Shown: in pieces, positions 1 through 7,398 of the stretch
Layout of the letters: every line of letters starts with the position of its first letter
Numbering within the stretch: position 1 is the stretch's first letter
Source of the DNA: Chitinophagaceae bacterium
GTDB lineage: Bacteria; Bacteroidota; Bacteroidia; Chitinophagales; Chitinophagaceae
Length of the DNA: 59,195 bases
NCBI GenBank assembly: GCA_014379965.1
Contig: JACMKU010000119.1
Coordinates: forward strand, 1 to 59,195
Reading direction: 5' to 3'
Position numbers and translations under genes: made by a program
The notes under the pieces: generated by a model
Told to the model about the DNA's origin: nothing
The model's input: only the letters and a program-made list of their open reading frames with translations
Database searches by the model: none

Positions 1-468
1 AATCGCCTTTTCATTATCGGCGGCGGACACTGTTCGCTGGCTCTATCGCGATTGATGAGATCGATGGACTTTTATGTTACAGTATATGATGAAAGAAATA
101 ACCTGAAGACGATGCTGGAGAATGATGCCGCACACGAAAAGCACATTATTGATAGCTACGACCAATTAAAAGAATTGGTGCCCGCGGGTGATACGCACTA
201 TGTTGTAATCATGACCTTCGGATATCGTACTGATGAGTTTGCTCTTCGAGCCCTCATGCACAACAATTTCCGTTACCTGGGCCTTCTCGGAAGCAAGACG
301 AAAGTCGAAAAGCTATTGAATGACTATCAGAGGCAGGGGATTCCTCCGGCTATCTTGCAACGAATCCGAAGTCCTATTGGTCTTCCTATCAAGAGCCAGA
401 CGCCGGAAGAAATTGCTGTGAGTATTGCCGCGGAAATCATCCAGGTAAAGAATAAGGATGCGCAATAG
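1..468 (+). CDS. XdhC/CoxI family protein, C-terminal part
   Basis: The reading frame is open from the first base, so the gene begins before the window. The visible 155 residues open with a Rossmann-type glycine motif (IIGGGHCSLAL) and contain the GLLGSKTK and SPIGLPIKSQTPEEIAVSIAAE motifs of the XdhC C-terminal domain. Members of the family help insert or sulfurate the molybdenum cofactor of xanthine dehydrogenase-type enzymes. No partner dehydrogenase is visible here; it may lie upstream. An internal ATG at 52 is not the start, because conserved sequence precedes it. A word-repeat spacer begins right after the stop. Confidence 0.85.
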   Translation, partial: NRLFIIGGGHCSLALSRLMRSMDFYVTVYDERNNLKTMLENDAAHEKHIIDSYDQLKELVPAGDTHYVVIMTFGYRTDEFALRALMHNNFRYLGLLGSKTKVEKLLNDYQRQGIPPAILQRIRSPIGLPIKSQTPEEIAVSIAAEIIQVKNKDAQ

Positions 469-471
469 AGT

Positions 472-504
472 CGTTTAACGTTTAAGGGTTTAACGTTTAA
501 CGTT
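472..504. repeat. Intergenic TTTAACG/TTTAAGGG word repeat, copy 1
   Basis: The spacer after xdhC is made of reiterated TTTAACG and TTTAAGGG words. Related copies lie at 1169-1200, 1572-1596, 1641-1674 (inverted) and 27477-27510 (inverted), with a variant at 21848-21957. Confidence 0.8.
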
Positions 505-566
505 ATTTATGCCGGTCTTCAAAATGGATTGGGTGATGCCGATCTCGACGAACGCAAAGCCAGTTT

Positions 567-1160
567 ATGAAATACATTCTTCTTTTCTTTCTATTCCCTT
601 TTGTCGGGTCTGCACAGGATCAATATCCTATTAGCTATCTTAAAAACGGGAGGTTTAAGCAAGACAGCAGTTATATCTACACCCTACCTTTCGAAAACAA
701 GAAAAAGATCTTCCTTATACAGGCATACGAGAGTATGTTCTCTCACAAAGGCGAAAGAGCGCTGGATTTCAAAGTAAAAAATGGAACCCGGATATGCGCG
801 GCCCGTGCGGGAGTTGTTTCATCACTTAGAGAGGATTCCGAACTTGGAGGATTGAAGACTGAAAATTTATCCGACGGTAATTTCGTGACTATTCAACATG
901 ATGATGGTTCAGTTGCAAACTACTGGCACCTGGAAAAGGATGGAGTTGTCGTAAATGTTGGTGATACAGTGAAGGCGGGGCAATGGATAGGTCTTAGCGG
1001 AAACACTGGTTACTCAGCCTTCCCACATTTGCATTTCGAAGTGCAGGGACGTGACCATGAAGGACACTACACGCAGTTGGTAACACGGTTTTATACAAAC
1101 AAAGGCGTCATTTACCTCCGACCTGGGAAGTTCTATCGGGTAAAGCATCTGAGTCGCTAG
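567..1160 (+). CDS. M23 family metallopeptidase (secreted)
   Basis: This 197-residue protein has a short N-terminal signal peptide ending near GSAQ. A LytM/M23 peptidase domain follows. The zinc ligands are visible as H60 and D67 in SHKGERALDF, with H154 and H156 in PHLHFEV and a further YWH at 119-121. The family cleaves peptide cross-links of peptidoglycan or other glycine-rich peptides in the periplasm or outside the cell. The protein closely resembles the product of 2189-2821 (same AARxGVV, NxGDTVKAGQ, LSGxTGY and HLHF blocks), so the two look like paralogs separated by two unrelated genes. Substrate is not predictable. Confidence 0.85.
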   Translation: MKYILLFFLFPFVGSAQDQYPISYLKNGRFKQDSSYIYTLPFENKKKIFLIQAYESMFSHKGERALDFKVKNGTRICAARAGVVSSLREDSELGGLKTENLSDGNFVTIQHDDGSVANYWHLEKDGVVVNVGDTVKAGQWIGLSGNTGYSAFPHLHFEVQGRDHEGHYTQLVTRFYTNKGVIYLRPGKFYRVKHLSR

Positions 1161-1168
1161 TGGCTCAT

Positions 1169-1200
1169 CGTTTAACGTTTAAGGGTTTAACGTTAAACGA
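1169..1200. repeat. TTTAACG/TTTAAGGG word repeat, copy 2
   Basis: This copy fills the spacer between the M23 gene and the convergent cupin gene. It ends two bases before the cupin stop codon. Confidence 0.8.
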
Positions 1201-1202
1201 CA

Positions 1203-1562
1203 TTATATCCGTTCGAGTTTTTTAACCGTGAGCCCATTCTCTACATTTCCCGTATTTAATGTTGTCGCAGGTTCGAACAAGAGGATGGATACTTCTTCTC
1301 TTGCTACCGGCTTATGTTCAATACCTCGGGGCATGACAAGGAATTCGCCTGCATTGACAGTAATAATCTTGTCTCGCAAATGCATATCGAAACTGCCTTC
1401 AATCACCAGGAATAGTTCGTCCTCATGCTCGTGGTGATGCCAGACAAATTCTCCTTTGAATTTTACAAGCTTGACCTGTTGGCCATTGAGTTCGCCTACA
1501 ACACGCGGGTTGAAATAGTCGCTGAATGCGGTAAATTTTTCACTAATGATGACCTTTTCCAT
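1203..1562 (-). CDS. Cupin domain protein
   Basis: This 119-residue protein is a single small cupin barrel. Motif 1 is visible as WHHHEHEDELFLVIEG and motif 2 as AGEFLVMPRGIEHKP, which together supply the usual His/His/Glu/His metal site. There is no signal peptide, so it is probably cytoplasmic. Stand-alone cupins of this size include dioxygenases, isomerases and sugar-binding proteins, and nothing here narrows the substrate. It is flanked on both sides by the same TTTAACG word repeat and precedes an NTF2-like gene on the same strand. Confidence 0.8.
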   Translation of the reverse strand: MEKVIISEKFTAFSDYFNPRVVGELNGQQVKLVKFKGEFVWHHHEHEDELFLVIEGSFDMHLRDKIITVNAGEFLVMPRGIEHKPVAREEVSILLFEPATTLNTGNVENGLTVKKLERI

Positions 1563-1571
1563 AGTAGATTA

Positions 1572-1674
1572 GTTTAACGTTTAAGGGTTTAACGTTCTTA
1601 GATTCGAGCCTTCAAACATAGATTGAAACTTTGAATTAATGAACGTTAAACGTTAAACCCTTAAACGTTAAACG
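1572..1674. repeat. Inverted pair of TTTAACG word repeats (copies 3 and 4)
   Basis: The left arm (1572-1596) and right arm (1641-1674) are complementary and could form a long hairpin with a loop of about 45 bases. The element fills the spacer between the NTF2-like gene and the downstream cupin gene. Confidence 0.8.
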
Positions 1675-1677
1675 ACT

Positions 1678-2055
1678 TTAGTAGAAAAACTCCTCCCTTA
1701 CGATTTTACCATCCTTCACCTCGTACAGCGCAATCTCTTCCATTTTCGTCCTTTCCATGCCCTTAAACGTGACATCCATTCCCATTGATACCGCGATGAA
1801 GTTTCCGCCGACGATTGGTTCGCTTGCCCAGCCGCCATGCATTTCCTCAACCATTTCATCGAAAGCTTCCCCTTTCTTCTTGATGTTTTCCAGTCCCTCG
1901 ACGCTTTGCATCCCTTGAGAGTGAGCTGGTTCGATACTCTTAGCGTTTTCGCTGAAGAGCTCTTCCTGGATTTGAGTCCATTTGTTTTCCTTAAGCAGTT
2001 CGGAAAGCCGATTGGCAATTTCCTGCGTGGTCATTACAGCTTCTAATGTTGGCAT
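1678..2055 (-). CDS. SnoaL-like / NTF2-like family protein
   Basis: This protein of about 125 residues starts with a helical segment (TTQEIANRLSELLKENKWTQIQEELFSENAKSIEP), followed by the strand-rich half seen in SnoaL-like polyketide-cyclase-fold proteins (GGNFIAVSMGMDVTFKG, EIALYEVKDGKIVREEFFY). The fold is a cone-shaped barrel used by enzymes and binding proteins alike, so function cannot be assigned. There is no signal peptide. The start could be the first Met or Met8 (MTTQEIAN). A word repeat lies immediately downstream. Confidence 0.7.
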   Translation of the reverse strand: MPTLEAVMTTQEIANRLSELLKENKWTQIQEELFSENAKSIEPAHSQGMQSVEGLENIKKKGEAFDEMVEEMHGGWASEPIVGGNFIAVSMGMDVTFKGMERTKMEEIALYEVKDGKIVREEFFY

Positions 2056-2188
2056 AAAATAAGTTTTAAATGTTTAAAAAAACCGGACGAATAAATTACT
2101 TCATTTTAGCCTTCCTAAAAATTAAATAATTATGAAACCGGATATTTCGGGGATGAACCTAATTTTACCCTTAATCCCTAATCTACAA

Positions 2189-2821
2189 ATGACTCGTTTT
2201 TTGAAACTACTATATATCGTGTTTTTGACTGCCCTTGTCGGCTGTGCATCAACGAAAGATCCCTACAGGAAGCATGTTCGCCTTCTACAGAAAGGAAAAA
2301 TTACCGAAGACACGAGCGTAGTGTACCAGCTACCATTCGAGGATGGAAAGTCCTATAGGATGATACAAGGGTATTTCAGCGCCTTCTCACATAAGAACAG
2401 GGCGGCCATAGACTTTAGAATGAAAAGAGGATCAAAGATCTGCGCAGCAAGAGGCGGGGTGGTAATAAGGGTGAAGGAGGACGGCGACAAAGGCGGATGG
2501 AATAGGAAGTATCGGCCATTCGGGAACAACATCGTAATCCAACATCCAGATGGCACTCGAGCCGGGTATTGGCACTTACAGAAAGACGGCGCACTCGTAA
2601 ACATTGGGGACACCGTGAAGGCAGGACAAGTGATAGCGCTGAGTGGAAAGACAGGTTACGCCGCTGTACCCCACCTTCACTTCATGGTCTGGGCATCGGG
2701 TGGCGTTCAGTGGCAGCAGGTACCGACTCGATTTTTTACTGCAAGCGGACCAAAATATCTGAAGCCCTGGAAGAAATATCAAAAACCAGCGACTACTTCA
2801 TCTCCTCTTACCGCTAATTAA
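2189..2821 (+). CDS. M23 family metallopeptidase, lipoprotein
   Basis: The frame is open from 2132, but the ATG at 2189 gives a proper lipoprotein signal: basic MTRFLK, a hydrophobic stretch, then LVGC with lipidation at Cys19. The 210-residue product carries the M23 zinc motif as SHKNRAAIDF, YWHLQKDG and PHLHFMV. It is a paralog of the secreted protein at 567-1160 but is predicted to be membrane-anchored. It probably acts on peptidoglycan in the periplasm or at the outer membrane. The next gene, pnuC, starts five bases after its stop, so they may be co-transcribed although no functional link is obvious. Confidence 0.85.
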   Translation: MTRFLKLLYIVFLTALVGCASTKDPYRKHVRLLQKGKITEDTSVVYQLPFEDGKSYRMIQGYFSAFSHKNRAAIDFRMKRGSKICAARGGVVIRVKEDGDKGGWNRKYRPFGNNIVIQHPDGTRAGYWHLQKDGALVNIGDTVKAGQVIALSGKTGYAAVPHLHFMVWASGGVQWQQVPTRFFTASGPKYLKPWKKYQKPATTSSPLTAN

Positions 2822-2826
2822 TCGAA

Positions 2827-3480
2827 GTGTCGCTCCACGAGATATACCAAAAACTAGTTCAGAATATCGGGGATACAACGTGGCCGGAATGGGTGAGTAC
2901 CGTCACCCAGGTGGTCAGTGTATGGTACGCTCGAAAAAATCATGTGCTAGTCTATCCTACCGGCATAATAGGCGTCCTCCTCGCGGCCTACGTCTATTTC
3001 TTCATGGTGCATCCTCCCCTTTATGCGGATGCCTGTCTAAATATCTATTATTTCCTGATGAGCATGTATGGCTGGTACAACTGGGTACAAAAGAAGGATG
3101 CCACCCAGTATACTTATCCGATTAGCTGGTGCAATAAGAAGGAATTGCTAATAGGCTTCGGCTTCTTCGCCTTCTTTTGGGCTGTAATCTATTGGGTATT
3201 GATTGGAATGACAGATAGCAACACTCCGGTGCTCGATTCATTGGTTTCGTCGACTGCCATAACGGCCATGTGGTGGATGGCGAAACGGAAGATAGAAAAC
3301 TGGCTGGCATGGATCGTCTCCAATATCGTAGCCATTCCCCTGAATTTCTACAAAGGCCTCATGTTATTTACTTTAATGTATGTTTTATTTCTACTGATGG
3401 CCTGGTGGGGTTATGTTGAATGGAAAAAAAGGTGGCGATCAACGACCACCACCCTTCAAAATAATAAAACACTTCCTTAG
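2827..3480 (+). CDS. pnuC: Nicotinamide riboside transporter PnuC
   Basis: The start codon appears to be GTG at 2827; a Met only occurs far inside the first membrane helix. The 217-residue product has about seven hydrophobic segments and the PnuC hallmark blocks (VLVYPTGIIGVLLAAYVYF, NIYYFLMSMYGWYNW, AMWWMAKRKIENWLAWIVSNIVAIPLNFYKGL). PnuC moves nicotinamide riboside across the inner membrane by facilitated diffusion, and phosphorylation inside the cell traps it. The kinase expected for that step is at 4165-4725, beyond an Hsp20 gene on the other strand. Its last four bases overlap the end of that Hsp20 gene. Confidence 0.93.
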   Translation: MSLHEIYQKLVQNIGDTTWPEWVSTVTQVVSVWYARKNHVLVYPTGIIGVLLAAYVYFFMVHPPLYADACLNIYYFLMSMYGWYNWVQKKDATQYTYPISWCNKKELLIGFGFFAFFWAVIYWVLIGMTDSNTPVLDSLVSSTAITAMWWMAKRKIENWLAWIVSNIVAIPLNFYKGLMLFTLMYVLFLLMAWWGYVEWKKRWRSTTTTLQNNKTLP

Positions 3481-3872
3481 CTAACCTTAATCTCCTGGCT
3501 TGCCGCCTCCTTACCTGCGATCACAGGCAAAGAAACCTGCAACACCCCATCGACATATTTTGCACTGATACGTGAAGTATCGATGCTGTCATCGAGAGTG
3601 AAGCTCCTGGCAAAACCGCCACGGCTGTACTCCCTCATTATCCAGTCAGGTCTTGGAAAACCCTCTGGCGGGGTGTAGGTAATTGTGAGCTCATTCCCTT
3701 TCATACCAAGACTGAAGTTTTCCTTGATACGGCCGGGAGCGAATACCAGCATTTCAAAACTGGTTTCTGTCTTGTAGATGTTTGCGGCTGCTCTTTGCAT
3801 TGAACGGATAAACAGGTGCCTCCTGTTTCCGGAGTAATTGCCTTTTGCGGCGCATGACTGATTGTAGTTCAT
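3477..3872 (-). CDS. Hsp20/alpha-crystallin family small heat-shock protein
   Basis: This 131-residue protein contains an alpha-crystallin domain: FEMLVFAPGRIKENFSLGMKGNELTITY near the start, SFTLDDSIDTSRISAKYVDGVLQVSLP near the end, and a short C-terminal extension with an I-x-V motif (EIKVS). Small heat-shock proteins are ATP-independent holdases in the cytoplasm. The gene runs against pnuC and overlaps it by four bases, so the two stop codons interlock. It separates pnuC from the NadR-like kinase, possibly a later insertion into a once-contiguous NAD salvage pair. Confidence 0.85.
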   Translation of the reverse strand: MNYNQSCAAKGNYSGNRRHLFIRSMQRAAANIYKTETSFEMLVFAPGRIKENFSLGMKGNELTITYTPPEGFPRPDWIMREYSRGGFARSFTLDDSIDTSRISAKYVDGVLQVSLPVIAGKEAASQEIKVS

Positions 3873-4024
3873 GTTACTTTGTTTTTAAAAGTGATTAAAT
3901 AAAAAGATGCTTGTTATAGAAACAATGGAGGCGATGGAATTGTTTAATGAGGAATAGGTAACAAAATCGGAATTGTAGCTGCATAGATGCTTCCAACCTC
4001 GTAGTGGTTTATAGGTCGCGTTTT

Positions 4025-4107
4025 GAACCACATAGGTACATAGGTTTTCACATAGATTTTATATTATTCTATGTGCTGGCCTATGTACCTATGTGCCTAT
4101 GTGGTTC
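4025..4107. repeat. Word-repeat hairpin (ACATAGG/CCTATGT)
   Basis: The left arm GAACCACATAGGTACATAGG is complementary to the right arm ending in CCTATGTGGTTC, with the word CCTATGT reiterated. It lies in the divergent spacer between the Hsp20 gene and the NadR-like kinase. The rest of that spacer (3873-4024 and 4108-4164) holds no recognisable gene. Confidence 0.85.
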
Positions 4108-4164
4108 AATAAATCGCAATAAACGACCTTTCCCGGCATTCACCTTGTCAACGTATCTTAGACT

Positions 4165-4725
4165 ATGCTAAAAAAGATTGTCGTCATTGGGCCCGAGAGC
4201 ACAGGCAAGAGTACGCTTTGCAGTCAACTAGCCACCCATTACGGCACTCAATGGTGCCCCGAGTACGCGCGTGAATATCTCTTGAAGCATGGAATGAACT
4301 ACACATACGACGACCTCCTCACAATTGCTAAAGGGCAACTTACACTCGAAGATAAACTCGTGGCTGAGTCGGAAAGACACTCACCACTCACCACTCACCA
4401 TTCACTCCTCTTCGTTGACACCGACATGTACGTCATGAAAGTCTGGTGCGAATTCGTGTTTGACAAATGCCATCCTTTTATTTTGCAACAGATAGTTGAA
4501 AGAAAGTACGACCTCTACTTACTCGCCAATATTGATCTTCCGTGGACGAAAGACGAGTTGCGTGAATACCCGGACCTTCAAAGTCGTCAGAAATTATATC
4601 GAATGTATACAGACATCCTCATTAATCAGCCTGTTCCCTGGGCAGAGATAAGTGGGAGCGAAGGACAACGATTGGACGCCGCCATAGAAGCCGTCAACCT
4701 ACTGTTAGACGGCGATGATGAATAA
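4165..4725 (+). CDS. NadR-like nicotinamide riboside kinase / AAA-type ATPase
   Basis: This 186-residue protein corresponds to the C-terminal kinase domain of NadR without the HTH and adenylyltransferase domains. The Walker A is GPESTGKST at residues 9-17. Family blocks follow: PEYAREYL, FVDTDMYVMKVWCEFVF, and DLPWTKDELREYPDLQSR. It probably phosphorylates nicotinamide riboside brought in by PnuC. Oddity: residues of about SPLTTHHS (4379-4408) are encoded by tandem ACTCACC words identical to the intergenic repeat at 25171-25297. They appear to be an in-frame insertion ahead of the FVDTDMY strand. The next gene begins 22 bases downstream. Confidence 0.85.
   Translation: MLKKIVVIGPESTGKSTLCSQLATHYGTQWCPEYAREYLLKHGMNYTYDDLLTIAKGQLTLEDKLVAESERHSPLTTHHSLLFVDTDMYVMKVWCEFVFDKCHPFILQQIVERKYDLYLLANIDLPWTKDELREYPDLQSRQKLYRMYTDILINQPVPWAEISGSEGQRLDAAIEAVNLLLDGDDE
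4379..4408. repeat. ACTCACC word repeat inside the NadR-like gene
   Basis: Three ACTCACC units plus ATTCACT lie in frame in the coding region. Eighteen bases (CACCACTCACCATTCACT, 4389-4406) are identical to 25267-25284 in the kdnA-brkB spacer. Confidence 0.85.
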
Positions 4726-4735
4726 TGTATTCGGC

Positions 4736-4743
4736 TATCTTTG
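4736..4743 (+). promoter_or_regulatory. Bacteroidota -7 element TATCTTTG abutting a start codon
   Basis: The sequence matches TAnnTTTG exactly and ends four bases before the ATG at 4748. Initiation would fall at or next to the start codon, implying a leaderless or near-leaderless message for the glycosyltransferase. The -33 TTTG is not clear. Confidence 0.5.
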
Positions 4744-4747
4744 GTGA

Positions 4748-6430
4748 ATGGATCTCGTACAGCGCTCATCTTTTCTTCAAAAGCACCATCGCATCGTCTT
4801 TTATTCCGCCTGGTTTATCCTGGGGCTGCTGCAATCCGGTCTCACAGAGTTGCAGGATGATGAGGCGTACTACTGGGTCTATTCCAAATTCTTCGACTGG
4901 GGATATGTCGATCACCCACCAATGACCGGCTTATTGATCAAAATGGGGTACGCCATTTTCCCAAATGAACTCGGTGTACGGCTATTTCCCCTACTGTTAA
5001 ATACTTTTTCCCTGCTGATCATTGAAGAGCTGACCACCAGGAAGAATCCTTTTCTATTCTATGCCATCGCATTATCATTGGCAGTGTTGCAGGTTAGCGG
5101 CTTCGTGGCTGTACCCGATATTCCTTTAATCTTCTTCACCGCTCTCTTCTTTTGGTGTTATCGGAAGTTTATCCAGGATCTTTCTCTAATCAATACTTTG
5201 CTACTTGGATTGTGCATTGCGCTTTTACTTTATAGCAAGTACCACGCGGTGCTAATAGTCCTGTTCACCTTATTGTCGAATTTCACACTATTCAGGAGAT
5301 ACCAGACCTACGTCGCGGGATTAATAGCTGCACTTCTATTCCTGCCTCATATATGGTGGCAGTACGAGCATGACTGGGTCAGTTTCCGCTATCATCTCTT
5401 CGAGAGCAATGTTAATCCTTATAAGTTCTCCTATACGACTGACTATATCTTTGGCCAAATTCTACTCGCAGGACCGATCGCGGGTCTCGTATTGTTGCCC
5501 GCAGCCTTCGCTTATAAGACACACTCGCGCACGGACAGGGCATTGAAGTTTACCTTGCTTGGCATTTATGCTTTCTTTCTTCTTAGTTCGTTCAGAGGTA
5601 AAGTAGAGGGTAACTGGACATCGCCCGCGCTCGTTCCACTAATGATCCTTTCGCATCAATTCATCCAGCAACGCTCAGGATGGCAAAAGGTCTTGCTTCG
5701 CCTGCTTCCTGTAACGCTAATACTGGTACTCGTAGCAAGGATAGTTATGATAGCCGATTTTGTTCCCATTAAAGCCATACGCAACAGGTACCATGCATGG
5801 AATGATTGGCCTGCAGAGTTGCGGGCTAATACACAGGGATTACCAATTGTATTTAGCAGTTCATACCAGCGAGCATCGAAATATTGGTTCTACTCGGGGC
5901 AGATGACATATTCGCAGAATTGGTATGTGGACGGTCGCAACAATTACAATTTCTGGCCTATTGAAGATTCTATGCTGGGAAGGCCTGTCTATTTTATGGA
6001 CGTATACCGGATCTACCGTTTTCCCGATTCGCTGAAGACACCGATTGGATGGATCGGCTATAAACATATTCCCAGGTTCAGCTCTTTCGCCAAGGTCAAT
6101 ATTGATGCGCGATTGAAGACCGCCCGCGTGCAGGCAGGAGGACCGCTGATGATCGACTGCAAATTTGAGATGCCTGATCAATACAAGGAATATATTCGTT
6201 CTGCGCAGTCGCTGAATGATACTACACGAATCGGCCTCTTCGATGAACGGGGATGGATCAAAGAGATCACCACGGACATACGACTTCAGGACATGGTTAC
6301 CACGCAACAGATGACATTGCGCGTCGAACCCGCACTAACTAAGGGAAAGTATTATCTCCGTTTCACTATAAAATCAGGAGAATACAACTCAACTCACAAT
6401 AGCCGCAAGATTCCATTCGTGGTTGAATGA
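4748..6430 (+). CDS. GT39-type membrane glycosyltransferase
   Basis: This 560-residue protein has about ten to twelve membrane helices in its first two thirds and a soluble C-terminal part. The first periplasmic loop carries the acidic motif LQDDEAYYWVYSKFFDWGYVDHPPMTG, which resembles the D-E and D-(H/K)-P motifs of the PMT/ArnT superfamily. These enzymes move sugars from polyprenyl-phosphate donors to lipid or protein acceptors on the periplasmic face. A C-terminal beta-rich region (from about residue 460) is extra. Acceptor and sugar are unknown. It stands alone between the NadR-like kinase and convergent mtgA. Confidence 0.8.
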   Translation: MDLVQRSSFLQKHHRIVFYSAWFILGLLQSGLTELQDDEAYYWVYSKFFDWGYVDHPPMTGLLIKMGYAIFPNELGVRLFPLLLNTFSLLIIEELTTRKNPFLFYAIALSLAVLQVSGFVAVPDIPLIFFTALFFWCYRKFIQDLSLINTLLLGLCIALLLYSKYHAVLIVLFTLLSNFTLFRRYQTYVAGLIAALLFLPHIWWQYEHDWVSFRYHLFESNVNPYKFSYTTDYIFGQILLAGPIAGLVLLPAAFAYKTHSRTDRALKFTLLGIYAFFLLSSFRGKVEGNWTSPALVPLMILSHQFIQQRSGWQKVLLRLLPVTLILVLVARIVMIADFVPIKAIRNRYHAWNDWPAELRANTQGLPIVFSSSYQRASKYWFYSGQMTYSQNWYVDGRNNYNFWPIEDSMLGRPVYFMDVYRIYRFPDSLKTPIGWIGYKHIPRFSSFAKVNIDARLKTARVQAGGPLMIDCKFEMPDQYKEYIRSAQSLNDTTRIGLFDERGWIKEITTDIRLQDMVTTQQMTLRVEPALTKGKYYLRFTIKSGEYNSTHNSRKIPFVVE

Positions 6431-6465
6431 TTGTTTCCTTTTGCGGATTGCTCATTGCCTATAGA

Positions 6466-7188
6466 TTATCGCTTCTTACTCTTCTTTCGGAAATCTATCA
6501 CTTTCTGTATATCAGGATCAGGCTCAATGAAGTTCATTTGTCGCGATACCCATCCTGATCGTGCAAGTACGTAGGTTGAAGGAGGCTTTACTTTGTATCG
6601 TTTTGGATTGGGAAGGCAAGCTGCTATCAATGCCGCCTCTCTTCGCGTTAACGACTTCGCTGACTTACCAAAATAACTTCGAGACGCGGCCTCGATCCCG
6701 AATATCCCTTCACCCATTTCAATCACGTTGAGGTAGACTTCCAGGATCCTCTTCTTTCCCCATATCAATTCGATCATGAACGTGAAGTAGACTTCCAGCC
6801 CTTTTCTTAATTTGCTCTTGCCCTGCCAGAGGAAGACATTTTTTGCGACCTGTTGACTGATCGTACTCGCGCCCCTTGTCCTGCCCGGCTTTCTTTCGTT
6901 GTACTTCATTGCCTTCTTAATACTCTTCCAATCAAACCCGCTATGATCGGGAAATAGCTGATCCTCTGAAGCAATCACTGCCAGCTTAGCCTGGTAGGAG
7001 ATATTTTTCCAACTGACATAGTCGCGTTTCAATCCGTGACCACCAATCCAGCTTGAAAGCTGAGTAATAGTAATAGGAGGATTGATCCATTTAAGCAAAA
7101 GGATGTATACAAATTGGGCAATGAAGAGAATGAGAAAGATCTTCTTTGTCCATCGCCATATCTTGGGGAGGAGGCCTTTTGTTTTCAT
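6466..7188 (-). CDS. mtgA: Monofunctional peptidoglycan glycosyltransferase
   Basis: The frame is open to 7239, but its first 17 codons lie in repeat sequence. The ATG at 7188 (MKTKGLLPKIWRW) directly precedes the single membrane anchor, so I chose it. The product has about 240 residues with the GT51 motifs EDQLFPDHSGFDWKSIKKA (catalytic Glu), GASTISQQVAKNVFLW, KRILEVYLNVIEMGEGIFGIEAA and RREAALIAACLPNP. It polymerises lipid II into glycan strands at the inner membrane without a transpeptidase domain. The upstream neighbour on the same strand is a small exported protein of unknown function. Confidence 0.93.
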   Translation of the reverse strand: MKTKGLLPKIWRWTKKIFLILFIAQFVYILLLKWINPPITITQLSSWIGGHGLKRDYVSWKNISYQAKLAVIASEDQLFPDHSGFDWKSIKKAMKYNERKPGRTRGASTISQQVAKNVFLWQGKSKLRKGLEVYFTFMIELIWGKKRILEVYLNVIEMGEGIFGIEAASRSYFGKSAKSLTRREAALIAACLPNPKRYKVKPPSTYVLARSGWVSRQMNFIEPDPDIQKVIDFRKKSKKR

Positions 7189-7196
7189 TATCTGAT

Positions 7197-7396
7197 TTCT
7201 CGCAATAAGGTTTCTCGCAAAGCCGCAAAGTTTACGCAAAGGCGCAAAGAATCCTTAGTATGAATATTCACGAGCAAAATAGGCATTTTGCTCGTGAATA
7301 AAAGTGATACGTTTTGTTCAGCGAAGCTCAGATTCCCTTTGCGCCTTTGCGTGAAACTCTTTGCGGCTTTGCGTAATCTTTGCGCCTTTGCGTGAA
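7197..7396. repeat. Word-repeat inverted element (GCAAAGGCGCAAAG/CTTTGCGCCTTTGC)
   Basis: The left arm (7197-7251) reiterates CGCAAAG words and the right arm (7331-7396) carries their complement. The loop contains a separate perfect hairpin (7265-7300). The element separates mtgA from the upstream small gene. Related elements lie at 20882-20998 and 22709-22832. Confidence 0.85.
7265..7300. repeat. Perfect 16-bp hairpin with four-base loop
   Basis: TATTCACGAGCAAAAT at 7265-7280 is exactly complementary to 7285-7300, with loop AGGC. It has no adjoining T-run on either strand, so it is not a classical terminator. Confidence 0.85.
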
Positions 7397-7398
7397 AA

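Noticed and set aside
472..1674. CRISPR array suggested by recurring 30-base TTTAACG repeats
   Set aside because: Repeats are not regularly spaced, flank ordinary genes, occur in both orientations, and no cas gene is present.
3873..4164. Possible small RNA or riboswitch ahead of the NadR-like kinase
   Set aside because: The only structure is the ACATAGG word-repeat hairpin, which belongs to the general spacer-repeat pattern; no known riboswitch core is visible.
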